Assembly: GCF_001112925.1 (NCBI RefSeq)
Contig: NZ_CPYD01000007.1
Span: 62,001-126,000, forward strand
DNA: 64,000 nucleotides
Source of the DNA: Yersinia nurmii
Lineage (GTDB): Bacteria > Pseudomonadota > Gammaproteobacteria > Enterobacterales > Enterobacteriaceae
Direction of reading: 5' to 3'
Positions 42,888 through 52,417 of this stretch are shown in pieces. A model generated the notes under the pieces. That model was not told the DNA's origin. It made no database searches and saw nothing but the letters and a program-made list of their open reading frames with translations. The position numbers and the translations under genes are program-made. Positions within the stretch are counted from its first letter, which is position 1; each line of letters starts with the position of its first letter.

Positions 42888-43838
42888 TTATTCCTCGGCT
42901 CCGGCGTGAGAGTGGTCGCCCATTTCCATGCCTTTGCTCATGTCCATGCCTTTATGCATGTCATCGCTCTTGTGCATGTTCATATCGCCCATAAATTTGC
43001 CAATAGTTTCTTTAAACAGCTCCGGCTTAACGCTGGAGAAATACTCAACCGGGTTATTTTCGCTCGGCTCAGCCAATTTATCGAAATCAGCAGTAGTATT
43101 CAGGGTGTTTGGCGATTTTTTCACCTGCGCGACCCACTGATCGAAATCACCCTGAGTCGGCGTAGCGATCGCAGTGAATTTCATACCAGAGAAGCCTTTA
43201 CCGCTGAAGCTACTGGAAATACCGTTGTATTTACCTGCTTCATTGGCAATCAGATGCAGTTTGGTTTGCATCCCTGCCATCGCGTAAATCTGTCCGCCTA
43301 ACTGAGGAATAAAGAACGAATTCATCACTGAGTTGGATGTGATCTTAAAGTTCACGGGAACATCAGTAGGGAAGGCGATTTCATTGACGGTGGCAATACC
43401 TTGTTCTGGATAGATAAACAGCCACTTCCAGTCCAAAGAAACCACTTCAATAGTGATCGGTTCTTTACCTTCAACAACCAAAGGTTTGAACGGATCAAGT
43501 TCGTGAGAAGTTTTCCAGGTTATCGTTGCCAGAATAGCAATGATAATGATTGGAACAGCCCATACAACAAGCTCAATTTTGTTGGAGTGGGACCAGTTCG
43601 GGGTATAGGTTGCATTTTTGTTGGAAGCACGGAACTTCCACGCAAAGGCAAACGCCATCAAAATAACCGGAACTACTACGATCAACATTAAACCGATAGC
43701 GGTGAGTATCAGCGTTTTTTGTTCGAGTCCGATTGCGCCTTTAGGGTTCATCAATACCATATCGCAACCAGCGAGTGTTACCGTGGCTGCAAATAAAGAC
43801 AACATCCCAATATTTTTAATGTATTTCTTAAGTCTCAT
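42888..43838 (-). CDS. cyoA: Cytochrome bo3 oxidase subunit II
   Basis: CyoA is the lipoprotein subunit II. The 316 residues start with a signal peptide ending LAGC (Cys25 lipidated), followed by two membrane helices and a periplasmic cupredoxin domain. As expected for a quinol oxidase, the CuA ligand set of cytochrome c oxidases is absent. The tail (from about residue 285) is rich in Met and His, a feature also seen in E. coli CyoA. It is the first gene of cyoABCDE. Confidence 0.97.
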   Translation of the reverse strand: MRLKKYIKNIGMLSLFAATVTLAGCDMVLMNPKGAIGLEQKTLILTAIGLMLIVVVPVILMAFAFAWKFRASNKNATYTPNWSHSNKIELVVWAVPIIIIAILATITWKTSHELDPFKPLVVEGKEPITIEVVSLDWKWLFIYPEQGIATVNEIAFPTDVPVNFKITSNSVMNSFFIPQLGGQIYAMAGMQTKLHLIANEAGKYNGISSSFSGKGFSGMKFTAIATPTQGDFDQWVAQVKKSPNTLNTTADFDKLAEPSENNPVEYFSSVKPELFKETIGKFMGDMNMHKSDDMHKGMDMSKGMEMGDHSHAGAEE

Positions 43839-43888
43839 CTAACGACCTCAATTACAAAGGGCTCTATTGTCGTTTCATGTGTGCGGGC

Positions 43889-43917
43889 ATTTTACGGGAA
43901 GGTTGCAGGACTGTAAA
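43889..43917 (-). promoter_or_regulatory. Sigma-70 promoter of cyoABCDE
   Basis: On the - strand, TTTACA (43917-43912) and TAAAAT (43894-43889) are separated by exactly 17 bases; each matches its consensus at 5/6. Transcription would start near 43882, giving a leader of about 44 bases. Confidence 0.7.
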
Positions 43918-43955
43918 CATGCTTAAGATTGTGTCAGCGGCTTGTTGACACTTTA

Positions 43956-43971
43956 TGTTAAGGGGGTCACA
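43956..43971. promoter_or_regulatory. CRP-like site upstream of cyoA
   Basis: TGTTA-N6-TCACA matches the CRP consensus TGTGA-N6-TCACA at 9 of 10 positions. Its centre is about 81 bases upstream of the predicted cyo transcription start, a spacing compatible with class I activation. Confidence 0.5.
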
Positions 43972-44018
43972 GATGTTGCTCTCTTTGACAATTTTCTAAT
44001 TGCAACAATATGTTGGCG

Positions 44019-44033
44019 CAAGATTTAATTAAC
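44019..44033 (-). promoter_or_regulatory. ArcA box upstream of cyoA
   Basis: The - strand reads GTTAATTAAATCTTG, matching 13 of 15 positions of the ArcA consensus GTTAATTAAATGTTA. ArcA-P represses cyo in E. coli when oxygen is low. The site lies about 145 bases upstream of the predicted start, so further sites nearer the promoter may exist. The 43839-44209 gap has no gene. Confidence 0.65.
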
Positions 44034-44209
44034 AAGCGTAACTAAAAGCTAACTATATTAAGGAAAAACAATGCCAAGCAGGTTTTTATTGTCGGGAAAT
44101 ACAGATTTGGGAGGGGTTTATTTACGATTTTATGTAAATAATATGTGTATTAAAGGTAAATTAAAATATATTCCGGGGTGACCGAAATGGTTTCCCCGGA
44201 ATCATTTAG

Positions 44210-44989
44210 TTAGAAATTATATTTAATTGAGTAAACGATACCGTCTTGTAAAAAATCTTCGCCCAGCTTGTTATAAGCATAACGATACTGAATACCCGTG
44301 GTGAATTGTTTAATTGGTGTCCACCACAGAGCAATAGCGCCGTTCACCCCGTTACGACCGCCGTTACCTGCCGCATAGCGTTCTGCACGGTTAAATTCCA
44401 GCTCGTTCCAGTTAGTAATGCTGAATTTCTCATCGAAAGCGGTGAAATCGTAGCCAGCAACCCAACCAACAACATAACCGTTATTGCCTGAGTAATAAGT
44501 TTGGTCAACGTAGTGCAGCGCAACGAAAGGCTTCATCCATACGCCAGCAATGGTGGTGTTATAGCCGATACCGTATAGGGTATTCACTTCGTGGAAGTTG
44601 CTGTAATTATTGCCTTCAGCGGCTGGCAGAGAGTAGGTACCATAAACATGGCCATATAGGTTAAAACCGGTGTCGCCTAAATAGTAGCGGCCAGTAGTTT
44701 TAAAGGTGTAACGTTGGTTATCGCCCGGCTGAGCGGTTTTGGAGTTGAACGGGTTTTCTAAATCGAAGAAGCCGTAAACTTCACCCCAGCTAAAGCCTGC
44801 GCCGCCCTCTAATTCAATATAGGCAAAGTCATCTTTATGAGATGAACCACCGGATTTATGCGTAGTGCTCTTCGTCCAATCGAGGTAGTTCATGCTGATA
44901 TTGCCGAAACCCCATTGATATTCAGCTTGCGCAGACGGAGCCAGAGTGATCGCAGTTAGCGCGATAGCGCCAACGAGAATTTTACGCAT
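44210..44989 (-). CDS. OmpK/Tsx-family outer-membrane channel
   Basis: This is a 259-residue outer-membrane beta-barrel of the nucleoside-specific channel family (Tsx; Vibrio OmpK type). A signal peptide (1-22, ending AQA) is followed by alternating aromatic-rich strands and a C-terminal Phe, the outer-membrane assembly signal. EYQWGFGNISMNYLDW at the mature N-terminus is typical of the family. E. coli has tsx in the secF-yajI gap, empty here, so this gene may fill the same role from another position. Nucleoside specificity is inferred. Confidence 0.85.
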   Translation of the reverse strand: MRKILVGAIALTAITLAPSAQAEYQWGFGNISMNYLDWTKSTTHKSGGSSHKDDFAYIELEGGAGFSWGEVYGFFDLENPFNSKTAQPGDNQRYTFKTTGRYYLGDTGFNLYGHVYGTYSLPAAEGNNYSNFHEVNTLYGIGYNTTIAGVWMKPFVALHYVDQTYYSGNNGYVVGWVAGYDFTAFDEKFSITNWNELEFNRAERYAAGNGGRNGVNGAIALWWTPIKQFTTGIQYRYAYNKLGEDFLQDGIVYSIKYNF

Positions 44990-45208
44990 AAAAGCCTCAA
45001 TTATTGTTGAAAGGTGTCAGGGGAAACAAAAGGACACATGCCCTTAATAAAAAGTGCGCACATCATAGTCTGACAGCACAAAAGGTTAAAGACCTGAGGG
45101 TGATTTGCATCTCATTATTGAGAATAATATTTCTGATTGGTTGCTCAATAATGTGATCGGGATGGTGGTTTTATCGCATGTTTATCCATTTGACTAACTT
45201 TTACGTAT
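44990..45208 (-). promoter_or_regulatory. Upstream region of the OmpK-like gene
   Basis: A possible - strand -10 (TATGAT, 45067-45062) with a weak TTTAAC 17 bases upstream lies about 75 bases from the start codon. A CRP-like sequence (8/10 match) lies at 45099-45114. CATTATTGAG (45113-45122) is repeated inverted at 45144-45153, and the first copy is part of the palindrome ATTATTGAGAATAAT (45114-45128). The regulator is unknown. Confidence 0.35.
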
Positions 45209-45235
45209 AAAAAAGCCGGTAATAGAATACCGGCT
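45209..45235 (-). terminator. Terminator of ampG
   Basis: An 8-bp stem (45214-45221 with 45228-45235) is followed on the - strand by six T residues (45214-45209). It lies 22 bases after the ampG stop. Confidence 0.9.
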
Positions 45236-45257
45236 GCGAGTGAGGAAACGTATCGTC

Positions 45258-46736
45258 TTAAGTCAAACGAGCGCGACGTAATGCCAGGTAATCCAGCGCG
45301 CCACCGAGCATCATCCCAACGATGCTGAGTTGAATCCCTCGTAATAGCAGGACATCGGCCACTTCTGGCGCTGCTGTCCATCCCCAGGCATTGCTGATTA
45401 ATAACACCAGCCACGCGACCAATAATAAACAACCGATGGTCAAAAAGCGTAAGGCCCAGCGATAGCCGTTTTTAAATTCGGTTCGAGGCATGAATTCATC
45501 GGTTTTTTGGGTAAATTCAAGGGTATGACGGCAGATGTAAAGCAATATCAGGCCCGGAACGGCGGCGACAATGGAGAACAGGTAAAATATCGACCAACCG
45601 TTAGTTTCTACAAACCAGCCTGCAACCGGGCCGACATAAACGCGACCCACCGCAGACAGTGCGGACAATAAGGCAAACTGAGTGGCGGAAAACGACTTAT
45701 TGCACAGCGTCATCAAAAGCGCCACAAAGGCTGCGGTACCCATGCCGCCACAGAGGTTCTCCAGAAAAATAGCGCTCCCCATGGTGAAGATATTCTTGTC
45801 TGTCACCGACAGAATCCAATAGCCCAGATTGGAAACCGCCTGCAAGATGCCAAAAATCATCAGGGCGCGGAATAAACTGAGGCGTTGCATAAGCAAGCCG
45901 CCGTACAAAGCACCGATAATCGTCGCTAACAGGCCCAAGGTCTTGTTGACCAGACCGACGTCACCGGCGTTGAAACCGAGCCCACGAATCAGAAACGGTG
46001 TACTCAGGCTAGCGGCGAAAGCATCGCCCATTTTATAAAGCACGATCAGCAGTAAAATCAGCCAAGCGTTATTACGACCAAAGAAATCGCGCAGCGGGGC
46101 AACAATTGCCTGTTCCAACGTTTTAGGCGCGGCGGCGGGAGCATCCGGTTCCGGAGCCATCAGAGTAGCAACCACCCCAATCACCATCAAACCAGCCATT
46201 AACCAATAAGTTGACTGCCAGCCGAGATAACGGTCAGCAATCCATAGCGCCAAACCGCCGGAAACCAACATGGCCAGCCGATAACCCAAAACCGAAACTG
46301 CGGCGCCGGTTCCTCGTTCTTCTGCACTGAGCAAATCGGTCTTATAGGCATCAAACACAATGTCTTGAGACGCCGAGCAAAAGGCGACCAATACCGCAAT
46401 AGCTGCCAGCCACCATAAATGCTTCGCTGGCTCCATAAAGCCCATTGCGATGATAGCCACTATTAATAATAACTGGCTCACCAGTAACCAACCGCGGCGA
46501 CGACCAAGGAAAGAGGGGGTGTAGCGGTCCATCAATGGGGACCACAAGAACTTGAAGACGTAAGCCTGACCGACCAGAGAGAAAATACCGATGGTTTTCA
46601 GATCAACCTGCTCCACCGTCATCCAAGCTTGTAACGTGCCGGACGTCAGAGCCAAAGGAAGACCGGAGGCAAACCCCAGTAATAAAAGAATGAGCGAATT
46701 ACGCTGTGTAAACAGGTTTGAATAGCGACTGGACAT
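45258..46736 (-). CDS. ampG: Muropeptide permease AmpG
   Basis: AmpG imports GlcNAc-anhydroMurNAc and its peptides from the periplasm for cell-wall recycling, and so feeds the AmpR beta-lactamase signal. The product is 492 residues (E. coli 491), an MFS-type membrane protein whose N-terminus GFASGLPLALTSGTLQAWM is typical. It lies downstream of yajG with a short gap, forming a yajG-ampG unit as in E. coli. Confidence 0.97.
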   Translation of the reverse strand: MSSRYSNLFTQRNSLILLLLGFASGLPLALTSGTLQAWMTVEQVDLKTIGIFSLVGQAYVFKFLWSPLMDRYTPSFLGRRRGWLLVSQLLLIVAIIAMGFMEPAKHLWWLAAIAVLVAFCSASQDIVFDAYKTDLLSAEERGTGAAVSVLGYRLAMLVSGGLALWIADRYLGWQSTYWLMAGLMVIGVVATLMAPEPDAPAAAPKTLEQAIVAPLRDFFGRNNAWLILLLIVLYKMGDAFAASLSTPFLIRGLGFNAGDVGLVNKTLGLLATIIGALYGGLLMQRLSLFRALMIFGILQAVSNLGYWILSVTDKNIFTMGSAIFLENLCGGMGTAAFVALLMTLCNKSFSATQFALLSALSAVGRVYVGPVAGWFVETNGWSIFYLFSIVAAVPGLILLYICRHTLEFTQKTDEFMPRTEFKNGYRWALRFLTIGCLLLVAWLVLLISNAWGWTAAPEVADVLLLRGIQLSIVGMMLGGALDYLALRRARLT

Positions 46737-46793
46737 AAGAAACCTACGTGCTCTGCCCCATTCAGGGCAGAGCTAAGTTAAGCAAACAACAGA

Positions 46794-47372
46794 TTAACGC
46801 GCGTTTTGTTTGATAAAGCTATTAACGCTGGTGTCTTGGGCCATATCCGCAATAACGTCACTGAGTACGGTATTCACCGCTTCGGTGATTTTGGCATTGG
46901 TTGCGGTAAATGCCCCCTGGACGTTATAGGTAGAACGGTAGTTCTTAACCTGTTTGTTGCCGTTTTGCGCCTGAGCCGTGATGGAGATATCAGCCTTGGT
47001 CGTGATGTTGTAGCGCAGATTGCCTTCTTGCACGTTAGCGAACAGTTGGTTAACTACGATTTGCAGATCAACCGGGCCGCCGGTACCAATCATATAGCCA
47101 CGGGCAGTCATTTGTTTTTCCAGCACTTCCTGTAGCAGGAAACGTAGGTCGCGAGATGGAGTTAATACCACCAATTTGCCATCTCGGTTGACTTTGGCCA
47201 GTGCGGAATCCTGACGCTGATCGGCACCGTTGATACTGATGGTAATCCCCATCAAGGTTGGATCTTGCGGCGGCAAGACGATTTTCGGCGTGACTTCAAG
47301 CGTATTACTGCTGGTGGCGCAACCCGCCAGCATTAACGCGGCCAGCAGCGGGAAAAGAATTTTCTTTAGCAT
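46794..47372 (-). CDS. yajG: Lipoprotein YajG
   Basis: YajG is an outer-membrane lipoprotein of unknown function. The ATG at 47372 gives 192 residues, the E. coli length; the in-frame GTG at 47378 adds two residues. The lipobox is LAGC with Cys18. The conserved core GADQR, SRDLRFLLQEVLEKQMTARG and the C-terminal FIKQNAR match E. coli. It precedes ampG. Confidence 0.95.
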   Translation of the reverse strand: MLKKILFPLLAALMLAGCATSSNTLEVTPKIVLPPQDPTLMGITISINGADQRQDSALAKVNRDGKLVVLTPSRDLRFLLQEVLEKQMTARGYMIGTGGPVDLQIVVNQLFANVQEGNLRYNITTKADISITAQAQNGNKQVKNYRSTYNVQGAFTATNAKITEAVNTVLSDVIADMAQDTSVNSFIKQNAR

Positions 47373-47694
47373 GTTCACTTTCTCGAGAGTTATGGAATTT
47401 TTAATAAACTGAGCGGGATAGCTGCAATATTATTGCGACATCATAGCACTGCCGCAGATAGGGGGAAGATCCCAATGGTGACAAATTCGCCACAAACACG
47501 GTTTTTCATGTTGGAACCATACAAATAACCATTTGCCGTGACAATCGGATTATCCTCAACCTCTGGGCGTTTCGTCGGCGTTAGGCGTATTTAACCGAGA
47601 ATTATTGTCAAAGGAATGTTATAAAACAGCCAAAACCGACTAATATTGCTGTAGAGGGTGTGCAGTTCTCTGCCGGTGCAGTAAGGAGATCTTT
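47373..47694. other. Divergent region between yajG and bolA
   Basis: This 322-base gap has no gene. TATAAA at 47620-47625 could be a -10 for bolA, 70 bases before its start. CTGCCGGTGCAG near 47671 is a small dyad close to the ribosome-binding site. I did not find a clear gearbox promoter of the kind described for E. coli bolA. Confidence 0.35.
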
Positions 47695-48015
47695 ATGATT
47701 CTGATTCGCGAAAAGATAGAAGAAAAACTCAGGGCGGCATTTGAACCTGTTCACCTGGAAGTGATAAACGAAAGCTACCGGCACAATGTGCCCGCTGGCT
47801 CCGAGAGCCACTTTAAAGTTGTGATTGTTAGCGATAAATTTGCCGGTGAACGCTTTTTAAACCGCCATCGTGCCATTTATGGCGTATTGTCCGAAGAATT
47901 AGCCGGTGAAGTTCACGCGCTGGCATTACATACCTACACGGTCAAAGAATGGGAGAGTCTGCAAGACACCTTGCCTGACTCTCCATCATGCCGCGGTGCC
48001 GGAACCTTGGCATAA
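47695..48015 (+). CDS. bolA: BolA family transcriptional regulator / Fe-S partner
   Basis: BolA is a stress-induced protein that affects cell shape and binds monothiol glutaredoxins. The 106 residues match E. coli (105), with the class II KH-like fold and the motifs [23 protein letters not shown] and [14 protein letters not shown] lies before the ATG. Confidence 0.97.
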   Translation: MILIREKIEEKLRAAFEPVHLEVINESYRHNVPAGSESHFKVVIVSDKFAGERFLNRHRAIYGVLSEELAGEVHALALHTYTVKEWESLQDTLPDSPSCRGAGTLA

Positions 48016-48087
48016 ATAAGGTATTTCCCTGATTTCAGTGGAACTTTTCTGCTGATTTAGGGTATTAGTAATAGCGAAATCCACAGG

Positions 48088-48111
48088 CGGCCTTTGGGCC
48101 GTTTGTTTTTT
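48088..48111 (+). terminator. Terminator of bolA
   Basis: CGGCC (48088-48092) pairs with GGCCG (48097-48101) around a TTTG loop, and TTTGTTTTTT follows. Confidence 0.85.
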
Positions 48112-48234
48112 AACTGGCGACAACACTATTTTTAGCACAGCGCTGCCAGCGTTTTTGTCGAGGGATCGACGTCCGCGTAAATTTTCGCGCGCTGACATTC
48201 ACTCGCTTTCCTCGACTCGAAACCTATGCACCGC

Positions 48235-48424
48235 TATAATGTCGCGTCTTATTTTTCCGGAATGGTTTCGGGACGCTTCTGACATCTGGGATACTCGGTT
48301 CTGTAATGCGGCCGTCCCGGTTCTTAGAGGGTGTTTTCAGGGCCAATGTCATTCCCGCAATGGCAAGGTTTTGATAGCGGCTTCTGGAGTTGACCGAGCA
48401 CTGTGATTTTTTTGAGGTAACAAG
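48235..48424 (+). promoter_or_regulatory. tig promoter -10 and long leader
   Basis: A perfect TATAAT (48235-48240) in the 409-base bolA-tig gap would start transcription near 48247, with a poor -35. The resulting leader is about 178 bases and contains CGGGACG (48269-48275) able to pair with CGTCCCG (48313-48319). GAGGT before the ATG is the ribosome-binding site. Confidence 0.5.
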
Positions 48425-49729
48425 ATGCAAGTTTCTGTTGAAACCACCCAAGGCCTTGGCCGCCGTGTAACTATCACTGTTGCTGCTGATAGCATTGAGA
48501 AAGCAGTAAAAAGCGAGCTGTTGAAAGCTGCTAAAAATGTTCGCATTGACGGTTTCCGTAAAGGCCACGTGCCGATGAACATCGTTGAACAGCGTTACGG
48601 CGCGTCCGTTCGTCAGGATGTTCTGGGCGACCTGATGCAACGCAACTTTGTTGACGCGATCATCAAAGAAAAAATCAACCCGGCTGGCGCACCAAGCTAC
48701 GCACCGGGCGAATACAAAGAAGGCGAAGATTTCACTTTCTCTGTTGAATTCGAAGTTTATCCAGAAGTTGAACTGAAAGATCTGGAAAAAATCGAAGTAG
48801 AGAAACCGGTTGTTGAAGTTAATGACGCCGATGTGGATGCAATGCTGGATACCCTGCGTAAGCAACAAGCTACCTGGAAAGACACCGATGGCGCTGCTAC
48901 AGCAGAAGATCGCGTGACTCTGGACTTCACCGGTTCTATCGACGGTGAAGAGTTTGAAGGTGGCAAAGCAACTGATTTCGTACTGGCTATGGGCCAGAAC
49001 CGCATGATCCCAGGCTTTGAAGAAGGCGTTGTGGGCCATAAAGCGGGCGAAGAATTCACTATCGACGTAAACTTCCCAGAAGATTACCACGCTGAAAACC
49101 TGAAAGGTAAATCAGCCAAGTTCGCTATCGTTCTGAAGAAAGTTGAAGAGCGTGAACTGCCAGAACTGACTGAAGAATTCATCAAACGTTTCGGCGTGGC
49201 TGATGGTTCTATCGAAGGTTTGCGCGCTGAAGTACGTAAAAACATGGAACGCGAGCTGAAAGGCGCAGTGCGTAACCGTGTTAAAACTCAGGCAATCGAC
49301 GGTTTAGTTAGCGCTAACGAAATCGACGTTCCAGTTGCTCTGATCGACAGTGAAATCGACGTTCTGCGTCGCCAAGCTGCACAGCGTTTCGGTGGCAACG
49401 AGAAACAAGCTGCTGAACTGCCACGTGAACTGTTCGAAGAACAAGCTAAACGTCGCGTTGTTGTTGGCCTACTGCTGGGCGAAGTGATCAGCCAGCACGA
49501 ACTGAAAGCTGACGAAGACCGCGTTAAAGCGCTGATCGAAGAAATGGCTTCTGCCTACGAAGATCCGCAAGAAGTTATCGAGTTCTACAGCAAAAACAAA
49601 GAGCTGATGAACAACATGCGTAACGTTGCTCTGGAAGAACAAGCGGTAGAAACACTGCTGGCTAAAGCCAAAGTAACTGAAAAACCAACTACCTTCAGCG
49701 AGCTGATGAATCAGACCACTGCTGCGTAA
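48425..49729 (+). CDS. tig: Trigger factor
   Basis: Trigger factor is the ribosome-bound chaperone that meets nascent chains. The product is 434 residues (E. coli 432). The ribosome-docking signature is [17 protein letters not shown] (near residue 43), followed by the FKBP-type prolyl isomerase domain (about 150-245) and the helical C-terminal arms. It precedes clpP, clpX and lon, a folding and proteolysis cluster. Confidence 0.98.
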   Translation: MQVSVETTQGLGRRVTITVAADSIEKAVKSELLKAAKNVRIDGFRKGHVPMNIVEQRYGASVRQDVLGDLMQRNFVDAIIKEKINPAGAPSYAPGEYKEGEDFTFSVEFEVYPEVELKDLEKIEVEKPVVEVNDADVDAMLDTLRKQQATWKDTDGAATAEDRVTLDFTGSIDGEEFEGGKATDFVLAMGQNRMIPGFEEGVVGHKAGEEFTIDVNFPEDYHAENLKGKSAKFAIVLKKVEERELPELTEEFIKRFGVADGSIEGLRAEVRKNMERELKGAVRNRVKTQAIDGLVSANEIDVPVALIDSEIDVLRRQAAQRFGGNEKQAAELPRELFEEQAKRRVVVGLLLGEVISQHELKADEDRVKALIEEMASAYEDPQEVIEFYSKNKELMNNMRNVALEEQAVETLLAKAKVTEKPTTFSELMNQTTAA

Positions 49730-49781
49730 TGTTTTTTAGCGCATCACGTTAAGTATCTTTGACTTAGCGTTTTGACTTCTC

Positions 49782-49812
49782 AAGCCCGTCGCCTTTGGCA
49801 ACGGGCTTTTTT
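49782..49812 (+). terminator. Terminator of tig
   Basis: An 8-bp stem (49782-49789 with 49801-49808) encloses a small GCC/GGC pair and is followed by a T-run. Confidence 0.88.
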
Positions 49813-49974
49813 CTTCTTGATTTACACGATAAAAACAACACATTCTCGGCTATGGTTCCCGTCAAACTGGGCTATATTAGAAAAATAAAAGAAAGTGCTG
49901 AATTAAATCCGTAGCGAGCGTCTAAAAAACGCGTGAGGTGAGAACGGGGCGTTGAGACAATAAAAGGTATGGGG

Positions 49975-50002
49975 CTTGAAAAACAGTATCCTTCCCCCAA
50001 TT
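49975..50002 (+). promoter_or_regulatory. Sigma-32 heat-shock promoter of clpPX
   Basis: CTTGAA (49975-49980) and CCCCAATT (49995-50002) are separated by 14 bases, matching the sigma-32 pattern CTTGAA-N13/14-CCCCATNT with one mismatch. clpP begins about 150 bases downstream. The rest of the 49813-50158 gap shows no gene. Confidence 0.8.
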
Positions 50003-50158
50003 ACTATTACAGGCTTTATGTTCAATCTTTCCTTGCGTTGGCTGATTATCACCGCTGGATATGTCTGGGACGACCGCTGCTTATCATGGTCATCATTGCT
50101 TATCTCAAGTAGAATCGGTTATTAATGGCGCCAAAGTAAATTCTATTAGGAGATGGTA

Positions 50159-50782
50159 ATGTCATACAGTGGCGAACGAGATCAATTTGCACCTAACATG
50201 GCTCTGGTGCCGATGGTGATTGAGCAGACTTCACGTGGGGAACGTTCTTACGATATCTTCTCCCGTCTGCTGAAAGAGCGCATTATCTTCCTAACCGGCC
50301 AGGTTGAAGATCACATGGCCAACCTGATTACGGCACAAATGCTGTTTTTGGAAGCCGAGAACCCGGAAAAAGATATTTTCCTTTATATTAACTCACCGGG
50401 CGGGGTGATCACTGCGGGTATGTCTATCTATGACACCATGCAGTTCATCAAACCTGATGTCAGCACCATTTGTATGGGCCAGGCATGTTCCATGGGCGCA
50501 TTCTTGCTGACTGCCGGTGCGAAAGGGAAGCGTTTCTGCCTGCCAAACTCGCGGGTGATGATTCACCAGCCGCTGGGCGGATTCCAGGGGCAAGCGACCG
50601 ACATCGAGATTCATGCGAAAGAAATCCTGAAAGTGAAATCCCGCATGAACGAACTGATGGCGAAACATACGGGCAAACCTCTCGAAGAAATAGAGAGAGA
50701 CACGGAGCGTGACCGTTTCCTGTCTGCGGCCGAGGCTGTAGAATATGGATTAGTCGATGAGATATTCAACCGCCGTGACTAA
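50159..50782 (+). CDS. clpP: ATP-dependent Clp protease proteolytic subunit
   Basis: ClpP forms the two-ring protease chamber that works with ClpX or ClpA. The ATG at 50159 gives 207 residues, the E. coli length; the ATG at 50153 overlaps the AGGAG site. The catalytic triad is Ser111, His136 and Asp185. Residue 110, next to the serine, is Cys ([10 protein letters not shown]) where E. coli has Ala. Residues 1-14 correspond to the propeptide of the E. coli enzyme. Confidence 0.97.
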   Translation: MSYSGERDQFAPNMALVPMVIEQTSRGERSYDIFSRLLKERIIFLTGQVEDHMANLITAQMLFLEAENPEKDIFLYINSPGGVITAGMSIYDTMQFIKPDVSTICMGQACSMGAFLLTAGAKGKRFCLPNSRVMIHQPLGGFQGQATDIEIHAKEILKVKSRMNELMAKHTGKPLEEIERDTERDRFLSAAEAVEYGLVDEIFNRRD

Positions 50783-50950
50783 CAGCGTATTTCTGTGCGC
50801 CGATAGACTATAATTGGAAAAGTTTAGTCTTTTAGCACGCTAGGGTGCCGGCAGTCCGTTTGATGAAGACGTGACGTCCAGAAGTAACGAGAATAGTCTC
50901 CCTGCCGCCCTGCTGTTAGTGACGGCAGATACTAAAGAAGAGGTTTACTG

Positions 50951-52222
<1,272 letters not shown>

Positions 52223-52253
52223 TTAGCCAAATAATCCAGACAGTTAGTAAGAT

Positions 52254-52283
52254 AATGGGGGATTTTATCCCCCATTTCTTTTT
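52254..52283 (+). terminator. Terminator of clpX
   Basis: A 10-bp stem (52254-52263 with 52267-52276) has a five-G/five-C core, and TCTTTTT follows. Confidence 0.88.
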
Positions 52284-52298
52284 CCTCGCATTGTTATC

Positions 52299-52326
52299 GT
52301 TGAATGTAAGACATTCGTCCCCATAT
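52299..52326 (+). promoter_or_regulatory. Sigma-32 heat-shock promoter of lon
   Basis: GTTGAA (52299-52304) and CCCCATAT (52319-52326) are 14 bases apart. The -10 element matches CCCCATNT fully, and the arrangement is the same as at the E. coli lon promoter. lon starts 91 bases downstream. Confidence 0.88.
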
Positions 52327-52417
52327 ACTCAATAACCTATTTAGTGAAACTCGTGACCACCCGTGTTTCACGAGATTTCCTGAAATCTGGCGGAAGCTAA
52401 ACATAAGAGAGAGCTCT

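Noticed and set aside
48224-49090. 288-codon open frame on the - strand opposite tig
   Set aside because: It is antisense to a clearly conserved gene, is rich in Phe and Asn as expected from the reverse of Glu/Lys-rich codons, and has no ribosome-binding site or recognisable motif.
50018-50125. 35-codon open frame between the clpP heat-shock promoter and clpP
   Set aside because: It has no ribosome-binding site and I cannot show conservation; chance occurrence is likely.
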